A DNA stretch of 64,000 bases from Pseudomonadota bacterium (GTDB lineage: Bacteria > Pseudomonadota > Alphaproteobacteria > Rhizobiales > Xanthobacteraceae), in contig JAEXYA010000048.1 of assembly GCA_023451825.1 (NCBI GenBank), positions 1 through 64,000 of the forward strand. Reading direction: 5' to 3'. Position numbers and translations under genes: made by a program. Under the pieces are notes generated by a model. It was given only the letters and a program-made list of their open reading frames with translations, did no database searches and was not told where the DNA came from. The stretch's first letter is position 1. Each line of letters begins with the position of its first letter. Below are positions 1 to 9,202 of this stretch, one piece after another.

Positions 1-37
1 CGACCCATCCTGCGGCCGCGGCTGTCTTCCTAGATGC

Positions 38-670
38 TCAGTCTTCCTTGACCCATTGCGTGACCGGCATCACCGCCGGGGGCTGCAGATAGGCCTGTGT
101 CCACATATCCACCGCCCAGTCGGTACCCGTCGCCTTGTCGCGCAGCACTGCCGTATTGTGCGGGGTCTGCAGCGCCAGCGCATTGCCGCGATAATGCGGA
201 TTGCCGACGGTGTGATGCTTGAGCATGCCCCAGTTCTGCATGATCAGCAGCAGGCTGGTGACGTTCCGCGTCGTGTCCCAGCAATCGTAATTATGCGCAT
301 CATCGCGATGGCGGATATCCGCCTTGGCGACGCGTTTGTCGGTGCCGAGCACCGGACCGAGGCGGCGATCGAACCAGATCACGGCCTTCTGGGCCGCGGC
401 GCGCTCGGCGGCGGGCGATGCCTTGCCGGACGCCATGATCTTCGCAAGCGCCGCACGATCGGCCGTCGAGAAATCGAAGATGTGGCGGCGGCGACAGACA
501 AAGCCGTAGCACACCGTCATGGAACTCGCCGATGGCGGATAGATCGACACCGATGTGTAGAGATCGGCGACGGCGGGCGACATCTCGATGGCGCGGGCCG
601 GCGAGGCCTGTGCGAGGCCGAACAGAACGGCAGCGGCGAGCGCGCCGCGTTGAAAATTATCGAACGACAT
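38..670 (-). CDS. Secreted hypothetical protein
   Basis: The frame encodes 210 residues. It starts with a short polar N-terminus, a hydrophobic stretch (about residues 9-22) and a likely signal peptidase site after SPARA, so the product is probably periplasmic. The mature part is rich in aromatic and histidine residues and has paired cysteines (CYGFVC near residue 55, and DCWD further on). I recognise no domain. An in-frame TTG lies just upstream at 671-673, but the ATG at 670 is the more natural start. It is divergent from putA with about 107 bp between the start codons, so the two share a promoter region. No function can be assigned; coding status rests on the signal peptide and consistent codon use. 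Confidence 0.7.
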   Translation of the reverse strand: MSFDNFQRGALAAAVLFGLAQASPARAIEMSPAVADLYTSVSIYPPSASSMTVCYGFVCRRRHIFDFSTADRAALAKIMASGKASPAAERAAAQKAVIWFDRRLGPVLGTDKRVAKADIRHRDDAHNYDCWDTTRNVTSLLLIMQNWGMLKHHTVGNPHYRGNALALQTPHNTAVLRDKATGTDWAVDMWTQAYLQPPAVMPVTQWVKED

Positions 671-777
671 CAATCCGTCACCGCCCTATCGAAGCTTTTG
701 CCGAAACTAGCCGAGGGCTCCTATGATGCCAAGCGCTCGCGCTTTGCGTCCGAGTCGTTTCGCATTTCAAGGCTCCC

Positions 778-3768
778 ATGATGTCCGCTTTCTCGGCCCC
801 TTACGCATCTGACGATACCGCTATCGCGACCCAATTGCTGGCGGATGCCAGACTGACGCCGGAACAGGACGCGCGCATCGACATCACGGCCGCCAGGCTG
901 ATCAGCGCCATCCGTGCGCGTGACAACCGCTTCGGCGGCGTCGAGGACATGCTGCGCGAATATGCCCTGTCCACCAAGGAAGGCCTTGCGCTGATGGTGC
1001 TCGCCGAAGCGCTGCTGCGCGTGCCGGATAGCCGCACCGCCGACGCCTTCATCGAGGACAAGCTCGCCGATGGCGATTTCATCCATCATGAAACGAAATC
1101 GACGGCATTTCTGGTCAATGCCTCGGCCTGGGCGCTCGGCCTGTCACAACGCGCGATCCAGCCCGGCGAGACGCCGCAGGGTACGCTCGGCCGCCTCGCC
1201 AAGCGGATCGGCCTCCCCGCCGTACGCACCGCGACACGGCAGGCGATGCGGCTGATGGGCAGTCACTTTGTCCTTGGCGAAACCATCGGCGATGCGCTGG
1301 ACCGCGCCAACAAGGCCAGCGAGCGCGCACCGCGCTATTCCTATGACATGCTCGGCGAAGGTGCCCGCACCGCCGACGATGCCCAGCGCTATGATGAGTC
1401 CTACGCTGCCGCGATCGACGCCATCGGCCGCGCCGCAGGCAACAAGCCGCTGCCCGACCGGCCGGGCATCTCGGTCAAACTCTCCGCCTTGCATCCGCGC
1501 TACGAGGCCGTGAGCCGCAAGCGCGTGATGAGCGAACTGGTGCCCCGACTGATCGCGCTGGCCAAACAGGCCAAAGGCTACGACCTCAATTTCACCATCG
1601 ATGCCGAGGAAGCCGACCGGCTGGAACTATCGCTCGATGTGATCGATGCTGTTATCGCCGATCTCTCGCTCAAGGGCTGGGACGGGTTCGGCCTCGCAAT
1701 CCAAGCCTATCAGAAGCGCTGCATGGATGTGATCGACCACATCGACGCGCTCGCGCGAAAGCATGATCGCCGGCTGATGGTGCGGCTGGTGAAGGGCGCC
1801 TATTGGGACACCGAGGTCAAGCGCGCGCAGGAACGCGGGCTGGACGGCTATCCCGTCTTCACGCGCAAGGCGATGACGGATCTCAACTATGTCGCCTGCG
1901 CGCAAAAACTGCTGGCGCTGCGCCCACGCATCTTTCCGCAATTCGCCACGCATAATGCGCTGACGGTGGCGACCATTCTCGAATTGGCAGGCACCAGCGG
2001 CGGCTACGAATTCCAGCGCCTGCATGGCATGGGCGACGCGCTCTATGCGCAGCTCGGCAAGGATCGTCCGGATGTCCGCTGGCGGACTTATGCGCCGGTC
2101 GGCAGCCACCGCGACCTGCTCGCTTATCTCGTGCGCCGGCTGCTGGAGAATGGCGCCAACTCGTCCTTCGTGGCGATTGCAGCGGATGAGAACGTGACGG
2201 TCTCATCACTCCTGCAGCGGCCAGCGGAGTTGATCGGCAGCGCCGATCGAGCGAGCCATGCAAGCATTCCACTGCCGCGCGATCTTTACGGCGCCGATCG
2301 CATCAACTCATCGGGAATCGAGTTCGGCGATCGCAAGGCGCTGGATCGCATACTGGCGGATATTGCTGCGAGCAAGCCGACGAACAACGCCATTTCCGAA
2401 GCGTCGCCCGCACAGGCGAACAAGGCGATCGCCGATGCGACGACCGGCTTTGCCCAATGGAGCCAGACTCCGGCAAATGCACGCGCCGCGATGCTCGAAC
2501 GAAGCGCTGACCTGCTCGAGCAACGACGGGCCGCTTTCATCGCCCTCCTGCAAAGCGAGGGCGGCAAGACGCTGGACGATGCGCTCGGCGAAGTCCGCGA
2601 GGCCGTTGATTTCTGCCGTTACTATGCTGCGCAGGGCCGACAACTGTTCGGCAGCGGCGAGGCGCTGCCCGGCCCGACCGGTGAGAGCAATATGCTGCAG
2701 CTTCGCGGCCGCGGGGTTTTCGTCGCCATCTCGCCGTGGAACTTTCCGCTGGCGATCTTTCTCGGCCAGGTCGCAGCGGCCCTGATGGCGGGTAATGCGG
2801 TCATCGCCAAACCGGCCGAACAGACGCCGCGTATTGCGGCGATGGCTGTCGCGCTGCTGCATGAGGCCGGCCTACCCGGCCATGCACTGCATCTGGTCCA
2901 GGGCGACGGCCGCATCGGCGCCGCACTGGTCGCGCATCCCGCCGTGGCCGGCGTCGTCTTCACCGGTTCGACCGAAGTGGCGCGCAGCATCAATCGCACA
3001 CTCGCCGCCAAGGACGGCCCGATCGTTCCGCTGATCGCGGAGACCGGCGGCATCAATGCCATGATCGTCGATGCCACCGCCCTGCCCGAACAAGTCGCCG
3101 ACGATGTGGTGATATCCGCCTTCCGCTCCGCCGGCCAGCGCTGCTCGGCATTGCGGCTGCTGTTCGTGCAGGACGATGTCGCCGACCGCATGATCGAAAT
3201 GATCGTCGGCGCCGCGCGCGAATTGAAGATCGGCGACCCCGCCGATCCGTCGGTGCATGTCGGCCCCGTCATCGACGCCGAAGCGAAGCAGAAGCTCGAT
3301 GCGCACATCGCACGGATGAAGGCCGAGGCCCGCCTGCATCATGCCGGCGTCGCGCCATCCGGCAATTTCGTCGCGCCGCATGTGTTCGAACTCCCCAGCA
3401 CAAGGCAGCTCACCGAGGAAGTGTTCGGCCCGGTGCTGCATGTGGTGCGCTATCGCGCTGCCGACTTCGACAAGGTGCTCAGCGACATCGCCGCCACCGG
3501 CTATGGCCTGACGCTTGGCATCCATTCGCGCATCGACGACATGATCGAGCGCACCATCGCGCGCCTGCAGGTCGGCAATGTCTATGTGAACCGCAACATG
3601 ATCGGCGCCGTGGTGGGCGTGCAGCCTTTTGGCGGCTTCGGCCTGTCGGGCACCGGACCGAAAGCCGGCGGCCCGCATTACCTCGCGCGCTTTGCCACCG
3701 AGCAGACCGTGAGCATCAACACCGCTGCCGCCGGTGGCAATGCAGCATTGATGACAGCGAACGACTAG
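778..3768 (+). CDS. putA: Bifunctional proline dehydrogenase / L-glutamate gamma-semialdehyde dehydrogenase
   Basis: PutA oxidises proline to P5C with FAD and then P5C/glutamate semialdehyde to glutamate with NAD. The product is 996 residues. The N-terminal half holds the proline dehydrogenase barrel (about residues 130-430, with the RLVKGAYWD motif). The C-terminal half is the aldehyde dehydrogenase, with general-base Glu755 in LIAETGGIN and nucleophile Cys789 in SAGQRCSALR. The length is that of short PutA proteins: there is no N-terminal ribbon-helix-helix DNA-binding domain and no extra C-terminal domain, so autorepression is not expected. ATG codons stand at 778 and 781, with AAGG upstream. 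It is divergent from the secreted hypothetical gene. Confidence 0.97.
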   Translation: MMSAFSAPYASDDTAIATQLLADARLTPEQDARIDITAARLISAIRARDNRFGGVEDMLREYALSTKEGLALMVLAEALLRVPDSRTADAFIEDKLADGDFIHHETKSTAFLVNASAWALGLSQRAIQPGETPQGTLGRLAKRIGLPAVRTATRQAMRLMGSHFVLGETIGDALDRANKASERAPRYSYDMLGEGARTADDAQRYDESYAAAIDAIGRAAGNKPLPDRPGISVKLSALHPRYEAVSRKRVMSELVPRLIALAKQAKGYDLNFTIDAEEADRLELSLDVIDAVIADLSLKGWDGFGLAIQAYQKRCMDVIDHIDALARKHDRRLMVRLVKGAYWDTEVKRAQERGLDGYPVFTRKAMTDLNYVACAQKLLALRPRIFPQFATHNALTVATILELAGTSGGYEFQRLHGMGDALYAQLGKDRPDVRWRTYAPVGSHRDLLAYLVRRLLENGANSSFVAIAADENVTVSSLLQRPAELIGSADRASHASIPLPRDLYGADRINSSGIEFGDRKALDRILADIAASKPTNNAISEASPAQANKAIADATTGFAQWSQTPANARAAMLERSADLLEQRRAAFIALLQSEGGKTLDDALGEVREAVDFCRYYAAQGRQLFGSGEALPGPTGESNMLQLRGRGVFVAISPWNFPLAIFLGQVAAALMAGNAVIAKPAEQTPRIAAMAVALLHEAGLPGHALHLVQGDGRIGAALVAHPAVAGVVFTGSTEVARSINRTLAAKDGPIVPLIAETGGINAMIVDATALPEQVADDVVISAFRSAGQRCSALRLLFVQDDVADRMIEMIVGAARELKIGDPADPSVHVGPVIDAEAKQKLDAHIARMKAEARLHHAGVAPSGNFVAPHVFELPSTRQLTEEVFGPVLHVVRYRAADFDKVLSDIAATGYGLTLGIHSRIDDMIERTIARLQVGNVYVNRNMIGAVVGVQPFGGFGLSGTGPKAGGPHYLARFATEQTVSINTAAAGGNAALMTAND

Positions 3769-3890
3769 CGACACAGCGTCCCGTTTCCGGCCGTTGCATC
3801 ACCCTTGCAAGATGGTTCAAATGCGCCGCTGGAGTCGCCGTGGAATTAAATTCCGGCAGACGGCAAGAACAACAAGACGACGGGAGTGAC

Positions 3891-5099
3891 ATGATGGAAG
3901 ACGGTTTGTTCAAGGGGCTGAAGGTTCTGGATTGCGCGAGCTTTATCGCCGCACCGGCCGCCGCGACCGTGCTGTCCGACTTCGGTGCCGACGTCATCAA
4001 GATCGAGCCGCCGGGCGCCGGCGATCCCTATCGCAACCTGCCCAACCTCCCCGGCTATCCCAAGAGCGAGCACAACTACGCCTGGATGATGGAGAGCCGC
4101 AACAAGAAGAGCCTCGCGCTCGATCTCGCCAAGCCCGAGGGCCGCGAGGTGCTCTACAAGCTCATCGCCGAGGCCGACGTCTTCATCACCAATTTCCCGC
4201 CGCCGGTGCGCAAGCGGCTGAAGATCGCCTATGAGGACATCGCGCCGCTGAACGAGAAGCTGATCTATGCCTGCTTCACCGGCTATGGCGACAGGGGCGC
4301 CGAGGCCGACAAGCCCGGCTTCGACTCCACCGCCTGGTGGGCCCGCTCCGGCATGATGGATCTGGTGCGCGCCGATGAGGACACGGTGCCGGCGCGCTCC
4401 ATCGCCGGCATGGGCGACCACCCCTGCGCCATGGCGCTCTATGGCGCCATCGTCACCGCGCTCTACAAGCGTGAAAAGACCGGCAAGGGCTGCCAGGTGA
4501 AATCAAACCTGATGGCCAATGGTGTGTGGTCGTCCAGCGTCTTGGCGCAGGCCAAGCTGGTCGGCGCGACCTTCGAGAAGCGCCGCGGCCGCCACGAGGC
4601 GCTCAATGCCGTGACCAATCATTACAAGTGCCGCGACGGCCGCTGGATCATGCTGTCGCTGCTGGCCGAAGAGCGGCAGTGGCCCGCTTTCACCAAATGC
4701 ATCGAGCGCCCGGATCTGTTCGACGATCCGCGCTTCGCCACCAAGCCGGATCGCCATGCCAATTCGGTCGACCTGATCAAGATCCTCGACGAGGTGTTCA
4801 TCACGCGCGATTTCGCCGACTGGCGCCAGCGCCTCGATGGCCAGGGGCTCGTATTCGGCTTTGTCGGTATCCTCGACGACATTCCGAACGATCAGCAGAT
4901 GAAGGACAACGACGTCCTGGTGCCGTTCGAGGGCACCGACATCCTCACCATCAACAGCCCGATCTGGATCGGCGGCGAAACCAAGCGCAAGCCGCATCTC
5001 CCGCCATCCCTCGGCCAGCACAGCGCGGAGATCCTTCGCGAGATGGGCTATGACGACCACGCGATCGAAGCGCTGCGGGCTGCAGGCGCCGTGCAGTAG
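3891..5099 (+). CDS. CoA-transferase family III (CaiB/BaiF) protein
   Basis: The 402-residue product matches class III CoA-transferases, which move CoA between carboxylic acids through an aspartyl-CoA anhydride. The N-terminal FKGLKVLDCASFIAAPAAA and DFGADVIKIEPPGAGDPYR signatures are typical. Asp176 in GMGDHPCAM sits where the family catalytic aspartate is expected. I chose the ATG at 3891 (or 3894) because GGGAG lies at 3882-3886; an in-frame GTG at 3840 would add 17 unconserved-looking residues. It stands alone after putA with a gap of about 120 bp. The substrate cannot be read from sequence; acyl carnitine, oxalate, succinate and 2-methylacyl substrates are all known in the family. Confidence 0.9.
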   Translation: MMEDGLFKGLKVLDCASFIAAPAAATVLSDFGADVIKIEPPGAGDPYRNLPNLPGYPKSEHNYAWMMESRNKKSLALDLAKPEGREVLYKLIAEADVFITNFPPPVRKRLKIAYEDIAPLNEKLIYACFTGYGDRGAEADKPGFDSTAWWARSGMMDLVRADEDTVPARSIAGMGDHPCAMALYGAIVTALYKREKTGKGCQVKSNLMANGVWSSSVLAQAKLVGATFEKRRGRHEALNAVTNHYKCRDGRWIMLSLLAEERQWPAFTKCIERPDLFDDPRFATKPDRHANSVDLIKILDEVFITRDFADWRQRLDGQGLVFGFVGILDDIPNDQQMKDNDVLVPFEGTDILTINSPIWIGGETKRKPHLPPSLGQHSAEILREMGYDDHAIEALRAAGAVQ

Positions 5100-5107
5100 T
5101 TGCGATC

Positions 5108-5141
5108 TAACCTCTCCCCGCTCTTCTGCGGGGAGAGGTTA
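5108..5141. terminator. Perfect 14-bp hairpin between convergent genes
   Basis: TAACCTCTCCCCGC (5108-5121) and its exact complement (5128-5141) are separated by six bases. It lies 8 bp after the CoA-transferase stop and before the leftward small membrane gene, so it could end transcription from both sides. There is no long T run. The CTCTCCCCGC arm recurs at 24.7 kb and 61.9 kb, so it may also be a dispersed repeat. Confidence 0.55.
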
Positions 5142-5158
5142 AGAAGACAGCGCTTTGT

Positions 5159-5317
5159 TTACCGCGCCAGCAACCACCCGAAGAATCCAAGCCCCAGCAA
5201 CACCGCAACCGCAACGGCCCAGACGCTGACGCGAATATCGCTCACCGTCTGTTTCTTGCTCTCGTTTTCATTGATGACGGCGTCGCGGTCCTTGATCTCT
5301 TTTTCGGTCTCGTTCAT
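5159..5317 (-). CDS. Small single-pass membrane protein (52 aa)
   Basis: A 52-residue frame reads a charged N-terminus (MNETEKEIKDRDAVINENES) followed by a hydrophobic segment of about 20 residues (VWAVAVAVLLGLGFFGWLL) and a final AR. This charged-then-membrane layout is a tail-anchored or N-in single-pass topology. AAGGGC lies upstream of the ATG at 5317. It is the last gene of a leftward pair with the CxxCH protein, whose stop is 15 bp upstream. I know no named family; the coding call rests on composition, the RBS and the tidy fit between neighbours. Confidence 0.55.
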   Translation of the reverse strand: MNETEKEIKDRDAVINENESKKQTVSDIRVSVWAVAVAVLLGLGFFGWLLAR

Positions 5318-5332
5318 CGCCCAGCCCTTCGA

Positions 5333-6823
5333 TCACTTCACAAAACACATGCCCATGCGGGAATCGGCATTGCCGCTCACGGGTTGACAGCTCAGCCCCT
5401 CGGCACAGGCCCACGATGCGAAGCTGGCATCGACACGTCCCTTGTCCCGACGATAGCAAGTCGCGCCCCAGCCATCGAGCAGTGACGTGCCGGCAAGCTC
5501 AGCGCTGCCACGCACCTGCGGACGGTCCGAGAATCCGCGGGAAAAATCCGGCGCCTTCCCATCGCGCATCGACATGACGATATCGCGACGTCGCGGCTGG
5601 TCAGCCCTGAAATGCGGCGAGGTCGGCACCGCTCCCTGCACGGCCTGCGGCGCCAGCGTATCGACGCCGGTGAAATGAAAGCCGCCAATGCCGCGGATCT
5701 GGTGGCACCCGCCACAGGTCACGTCGTTCAACCGCCGCGCAAAACCATCGGGCGAGCGGATATTCTCCAGCGCGCCGCCTTGGGCCGCCGCGCGCGCCAG
5801 CGCCGCGACGACATCGCGCTCGGTGAACACGCCCTTCCCTTTACCATCCGCCATCAGGCCAAACGCCGGCTGCAACGCCGAAGGCGCGAAGCCCACCGGT
5901 GTCGCTGCAAGCGAGGTGGTGGCGAGAAATTTCTCGGGGATCAGCACCGTGCCGCGATCAAAGGCGCGGAGATTGGCGGGAGCCAGCAGCCAGTCGCGAA
6001 ATTCGCGACCGAGCGCTGTATCAGCGAGCAGCCGGTCGCGATCGATCTGGTTCTCCATCGGCGCTTCGCGAAACTGCTTTGTCGTGGCGTCAAGATGAAA
6101 CACCTTTTGCAGATAGTCGGTGCGGAATTCCTGTACCTCGGATTTCGGCCGATGCCCGATCTGGATATTGGTCTCGATGCGGTCGATCTGCGCGGCATTC
6201 ACCGTGGCGAGCGGTCCGTCGTTTGCAATCAAGCGATCGGCCAACGCGGCACCCGTTTCAGTGGCGGCCGATGATGTGAGCCAGCGTGCAGCGAGATCGG
6301 CGCATGTGATGCTGGCTCCCGGCGCCCTCGCATGCAGCACGAGGTTCAGTGTCATCGGCAGCCGCGGTGGCGTATCGCCGGCAGTGGTGCGGGTCAGCCG
6401 ATAGATCAGCCGAATTTCGCCGCAGGTTTCCGGCGCCACATAAGCGCGGTCCATGCGATTGACGATGCCGGCGAGCACAAAACGTGTGTCAGGAGACGTA
6501 AGCATCGCTTTGTCGAACAGCAGCACGTCATGTCCCGCACCGACGCCGATGCTGTCATTCGGCGAACGCGTGCGGTGATCGGCAAAGTAGCGCGCAAAGG
6601 CATCGCTCAACGCGACCTGCACGAGAGCCATGCTCGGCAGTGCGAAGAGCGTGTCGCTGAAGATGGGCGGCGAGGCGGCGGGCGCGAGCATCTGCGCGAG
6701 ACCGAAGCGCGAGGTTTCGAGCGCGTGCAAAGCCCCGGCATCGGTGACAGCCAAGCCGTCCGCTCGCGCGGTCATCGGCGCGAGGCAAAGCAGCAAGGCA
6801 AGCAGGCGAAAGCAAAGGCGCAC
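5333..6823 (-). CDS. Periplasmic protein with a single CxxCH haem-binding motif
   Basis: The 496-residue product begins with a clear signal peptide (hydrophobic core about residues 5-18, cleavage after TARA near 22). A CGGCH motif at residues 370-374, in a TCGGCHQIRGIGG context, is the covalent c-type haem attachment pattern. The C-terminus has four more cysteines (TCYR, WACAEG, LSCQ, GMCF) that could form disulfides. No dehydrogenase or other catalytic domain is recognisable in the first 360 residues. It could be a mono-haem cytochrome-like electron-transfer protein, or the motif could be a structural disulfide. It heads a leftward pair with the 52-residue membrane protein. Confidence 0.75.
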   Translation of the reverse strand: MRLCFRLLALLLCLAPMTARADGLAVTDAGALHALETSRFGLAQMLAPAASPPIFSDTLFALPSMALVQVALSDAFARYFADHRTRSPNDSIGVGAGHDVLLFDKAMLTSPDTRFVLAGIVNRMDRAYVAPETCGEIRLIYRLTRTTAGDTPPRLPMTLNLVLHARAPGASITCADLAARWLTSSAATETGAALADRLIANDGPLATVNAAQIDRIETNIQIGHRPKSEVQEFRTDYLQKVFHLDATTKQFREAPMENQIDRDRLLADTALGREFRDWLLAPANLRAFDRGTVLIPEKFLATTSLAATPVGFAPSALQPAFGLMADGKGKGVFTERDVVAALARAAAQGGALENIRSPDGFARRLNDVTCGGCHQIRGIGGFHFTGVDTLAPQAVQGAVPTSPHFRADQPRRRDIVMSMRDGKAPDFSRGFSDRPQVRGSAELAGTSLLDGWGATCYRRDKGRVDASFASWACAEGLSCQPVSGNADSRMGMCFVK

Positions 6824-6865
6824 GGCACCATCCCGACGGGTCAGGTGGCGACGCTAGCGCAAAAC

Positions 6866-6893
6866 AAAGGCCGCTGCACGGGCAGCGGCCTTT
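6866..6893 (-). terminator. Intrinsic terminator after the coiled-coil membrane gene
   Basis: A 12-bp stem (AAAGGCCGCTGC at 6866-6877 with its complement at 6882-6893) and a four-base loop lie 22 bp past the stop of the leftward gene at 6916. On the minus strand the stem runs into TTTGTTTT. On the plus strand it is followed by only a few T residues. Confidence 0.75.
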
Positions 6894-6915
6894 TAAACGT
6901 CCGTGGTTGCCGAGG

Positions 6916-7818
6916 TCAGCGCGCGACGATCAGGCCGCGGCTGGTGACGACCGTCCATTTGCCGTCCTGCTTGCGGACGGCATCGACGCGGCCGAGGCCC
7001 GGAACGGGATCGCCGGGATAGACTTCGAAAATGCCCTGACGGCCTTCGATGGTGGCGCCACCGGCGGCCACATCGACGATGCGCCAGCCATCCACCGTCG
7101 GCAGCCGCGCCACTTCCGGCTTGGGTGCCGGAGCATTGTTGATCGAGCCGGTGACTTCCTTCGCCGGTGCCGAGGCAACCGGAGCCGGGGTCGGTGCCGG
7201 TGCAGCTGCGACCGGAGCCGGCGGCGGCGCGGTGCGCAGCTTTTCGACGGCTTCGTTCAGCTTGGCGATCTTGGCGTTCGGCTCGGCCTGCGCCTTTTCG
7301 AGCTTGTCGAGGCGATCGTTGAATTTGGCGCGCGCCGAGGCGGTCGCCTTGTTGACCTTGTCGGCATCGGCCTTCAGCGCCGCGACTTCGCTTTCGAGGC
7401 GGGTGATGTGCTCCTCGAGCGCGACGGTCGTCGCTGACTTGCTGTCATCGGCAGCGAACAGTTTGCCGAGCCCGCTCATCGCCACCGAACCGCCGACGGC
7501 ACCGACGGTGATGCCCACCGCGATCATCGCGGCAATCGCCAGCATGCGCGTGGTGCTGCTCTTCTGCTCGTGCTCGATGCGCGGCTCGGAATTGACCATG
7601 TCTTCCCAGGAGCGTTCGCGCTTGTGCTCCTCGCGCTGCGCGCCATCCAGCGACGGGCCCATCAGCGTGATGCGGCCAGGGGCGCCGAGTTTCGGCGCAT
7701 CCTTCTTGTGGCCACCGCTGCGATGGGCATCGCCCTGTCCGGGTACCAGATTTGGCGAGTCCACATGCCTGTTGCGGTCGTTTGCGTCAGGGGTGAAATC
7801 GGCGCTGTGCTCGCTCAC
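6916..7818 (-). CDS. Single-pass membrane protein with periplasmic coiled coil
   Basis: The product is 300 residues: a polar cytoplasmic N-terminus of about 90 residues, one membrane segment (MLAIAAMIAVGITVGAVGG, near residues 92-110), a heptad-rich coiled coil (about 130-185), a Pro/Ala linker, and a compact C-terminal domain with GWRIVDVAAGGATIEGR and a VYPGDPVPG segment. The C-terminal part resembles small domains that bind at the cell wall or in envelope assemblies, but I cannot name it. The start is GTG at 7818 with GGAG about nine bases upstream. A terminator follows at once, so it is a monocistronic unit. Function unknown. Confidence 0.75.
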   Translation of the reverse strand: MSEHSADFTPDANDRNRHVDSPNLVPGQGDAHRSGGHKKDAPKLGAPGRITLMGPSLDGAQREEHKRERSWEDMVNSEPRIEHEQKSSTTRMLAIAAMIAVGITVGAVGGSVAMSGLGKLFAADDSKSATTVALEEHITRLESEVAALKADADKVNKATASARAKFNDRLDKLEKAQAEPNAKIAKLNEAVEKLRTAPPPAPVAAAPAPTPAPVASAPAKEVTGSINNAPAPKPEVARLPTVDGWRIVDVAAGGATIEGRQGIFEVYPGDPVPGLGRVDAVRKQDGKWTVVTSRGLIVAR

Positions 7819-7986
7819 GGTAAAAGTCTCCAGGATCGTTCAACCTTTTGGTAACTTTCATTGCTTGCCAAATTCTTACTTCGGCTCCCGGTTACGAAAA
7901 TTTCACCTCTCGGCAGAGCGGTTCCCGCGCTTGACGCTGCCGCAAGTCGGCCGCAAGAAGGACGCTGTGAAACCACAGGACATGTC

Positions 7987-8598
7987 ATGAAACTCTACGA
8001 TTCCATCGGTCCAAATCCGCGTGTCGTGCGCATTTTCATGGCGGAAAAGGGCATCACCCTGCCCGCACAGACCGTCGATCTCGCCGCCGGCGAGAACCGC
8101 GAAGCCGCCCATCTGGCGCGCAACCCGCATGGCCAGATGCCGACGCTAGAACTGGACGATGGCAGTTTCCTCTCCGAAACCGTGGCCATCTGCGAGTATT
8201 TCGAGGAAATCCAGCCGACACCCGCATTGATCGGCGCCACGCCGCAGGAGCGCGCGGAAGCGCGGATGTGGCGGCAGCGGATCGATCTCAATATCTGCCA
8301 GCACATCGCCAATGGCTATCGTTTCGCCGAAGGTCTCAAGCGTTTTGAAACACGCATCGTCTGCGTGCCCGAAGCCGCACCGGGACTGAAGAAGATCGTG
8401 GCCGATCGGCTGACATGGCTTGACGGACAGATGGGCGACAAGGCCTTCCTCGCCGGCAGCCGCTTCACCATGGCGGACATCGTGCTCTATTGCTGGCTCG
8501 ATTTCGCCGACAAGGTCGGCCAGCCCTGGGACCGCGGCAACACGAAGATTGCCGCATGGTTCGAACGCGTGGGCGCGCGGGAATCGATCAAGGCCTAA
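7987..8598 (+). CDS. Glutathione S-transferase family protein
   Basis: The 203-residue product has the usual GST layout: a thioredoxin-like N-terminal domain (about 1-80, with NPHGQMPTLELDDG around the cis-proline and the SETVAICEYFEE glutathione-contacting segment), then an all-helical C-terminal domain including FTMADIVLYCWLDF. The start ATG at 7987 gives MKLYDSIGPNP, the expected first strand; longer frames upstream are not needed. It is one of four GST-family genes in the window, none obviously co-transcribed with another. The substrate is unknown. Confidence 0.9.
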   Translation: MKLYDSIGPNPRVVRIFMAEKGITLPAQTVDLAAGENREAAHLARNPHGQMPTLELDDGSFLSETVAICEYFEEIQPTPALIGATPQERAEARMWRQRIDLNICQHIANGYRFAEGLKRFETRIVCVPEAAPGLKKIVADRLTWLDGQMGDKAFLAGSRFTMADIVLYCWLDFADKVGQPWDRGNTKIAAWFERVGARESIKA

Positions 8599-8616
8599 GG
8601 CAGACCGGCCTTTCAG

Positions 8617-8701
8617 CCGTCATTGCGAGCGCAGCGAAGCAATCCAGAGCCAAGTGAAGAAGAACTGGATTGCTTCGTCGCTCCGCTCCTCGCAATGACG
8701 G
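8617..8701. repeat. Palindromic intergenic element (CATTGCGAG type)
   Basis: CCGTCATTGCGAG begins the left arm and CTCGCAATGACGG ends the right arm; the inner GAAGCAATCCAG / CTGGATTGCTTC segments also pair. The 85-bp element fits between the GST gene and the TPM operon. This is a dispersed element class common in Bradyrhizobium-like genomes. Confidence 0.8.
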
Positions 8702-8704
8702 AGA

Positions 8705-9202
8705 CTACAGCACCACCGGCGCATCCGGCAGTTCATTCACATCCTTGTCGTCGCCGGGAAAATGCCTCGCCAGATGCGCCGTCACCGCTTCAATGCCGGC
8801 GATGACGCCCTGCTCGAAACGCCCCGCGCGGAAATGCGCTTCCATCATGTGGCAGATCGCTTCCCACCCCGCCGGCCCGACATGCCTGTCGATGCCGCGG
8901 TCAACCACGATCTCGACGTCGCGATCGGCCAACAGCAGATAGATCAGCACACCGTTGTTCTGCTCGGTGTCCCAGATGCGCTGCTGCGCGAACACATCGA
9001 TGGCGCGGTCGCGTGCCGATTGGTTGCGGAACAGCGGCGTGCCATCGAGCGCGCCTTCGACGACGAAGCGGATCTGGCCCGCATGCGTGGCCTCGCTGGC
9101 CGTGATGGCCTGCTCGATGGCTGCCATCGCCTGCGTTGAAAATGCCCGGTGGACGCGGGCGCGATTGGCGAGCAGATGCCTGCTGATGCGTGACAAACTC
9201 AT
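8705..9202 (-). CDS. TPM-domain (YgcG-like) protein, second copy
   Basis: The 165-residue product contains a TPM domain: QAITASEATHAGQIRF early on, the ...FRNQSARDRAIDVF... helix, and the NNGVLIYLLLADRDVEIVVDRGI strand pair. Unlike its neighbour it has no signal peptide and no membrane segment. The start ATG at 9202 overlaps the upstream stop (TGATG), which indicates translational coupling. It is the third gene of the LemA-TPM-TPM operon. TPM proteins of this layout are linked to membrane-protein maintenance and repair, but the molecular role is not settled. Confidence 0.88.
   Translation of the reverse strand: MSLSRISRHLLANRARVHRAFSTQAMAAIEQAITASEATHAGQIRFVVEGALDGTPLFRNQSARDRAIDVFAQQRIWDTEQNNGVLIYLLLADRDVEIVVDRGIDRHVGPAGWEAICHMMEAHFRAGRFEQGVIAGIEAVTAHLARHFPGDDKDVNELPDAPVVL

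Noticed and set aside
2872..3774. A 300-codon minus-strand frame within putA
   Set aside because: Antisense shadow of the aldehyde dehydrogenase half of putA; no start signal or domain.
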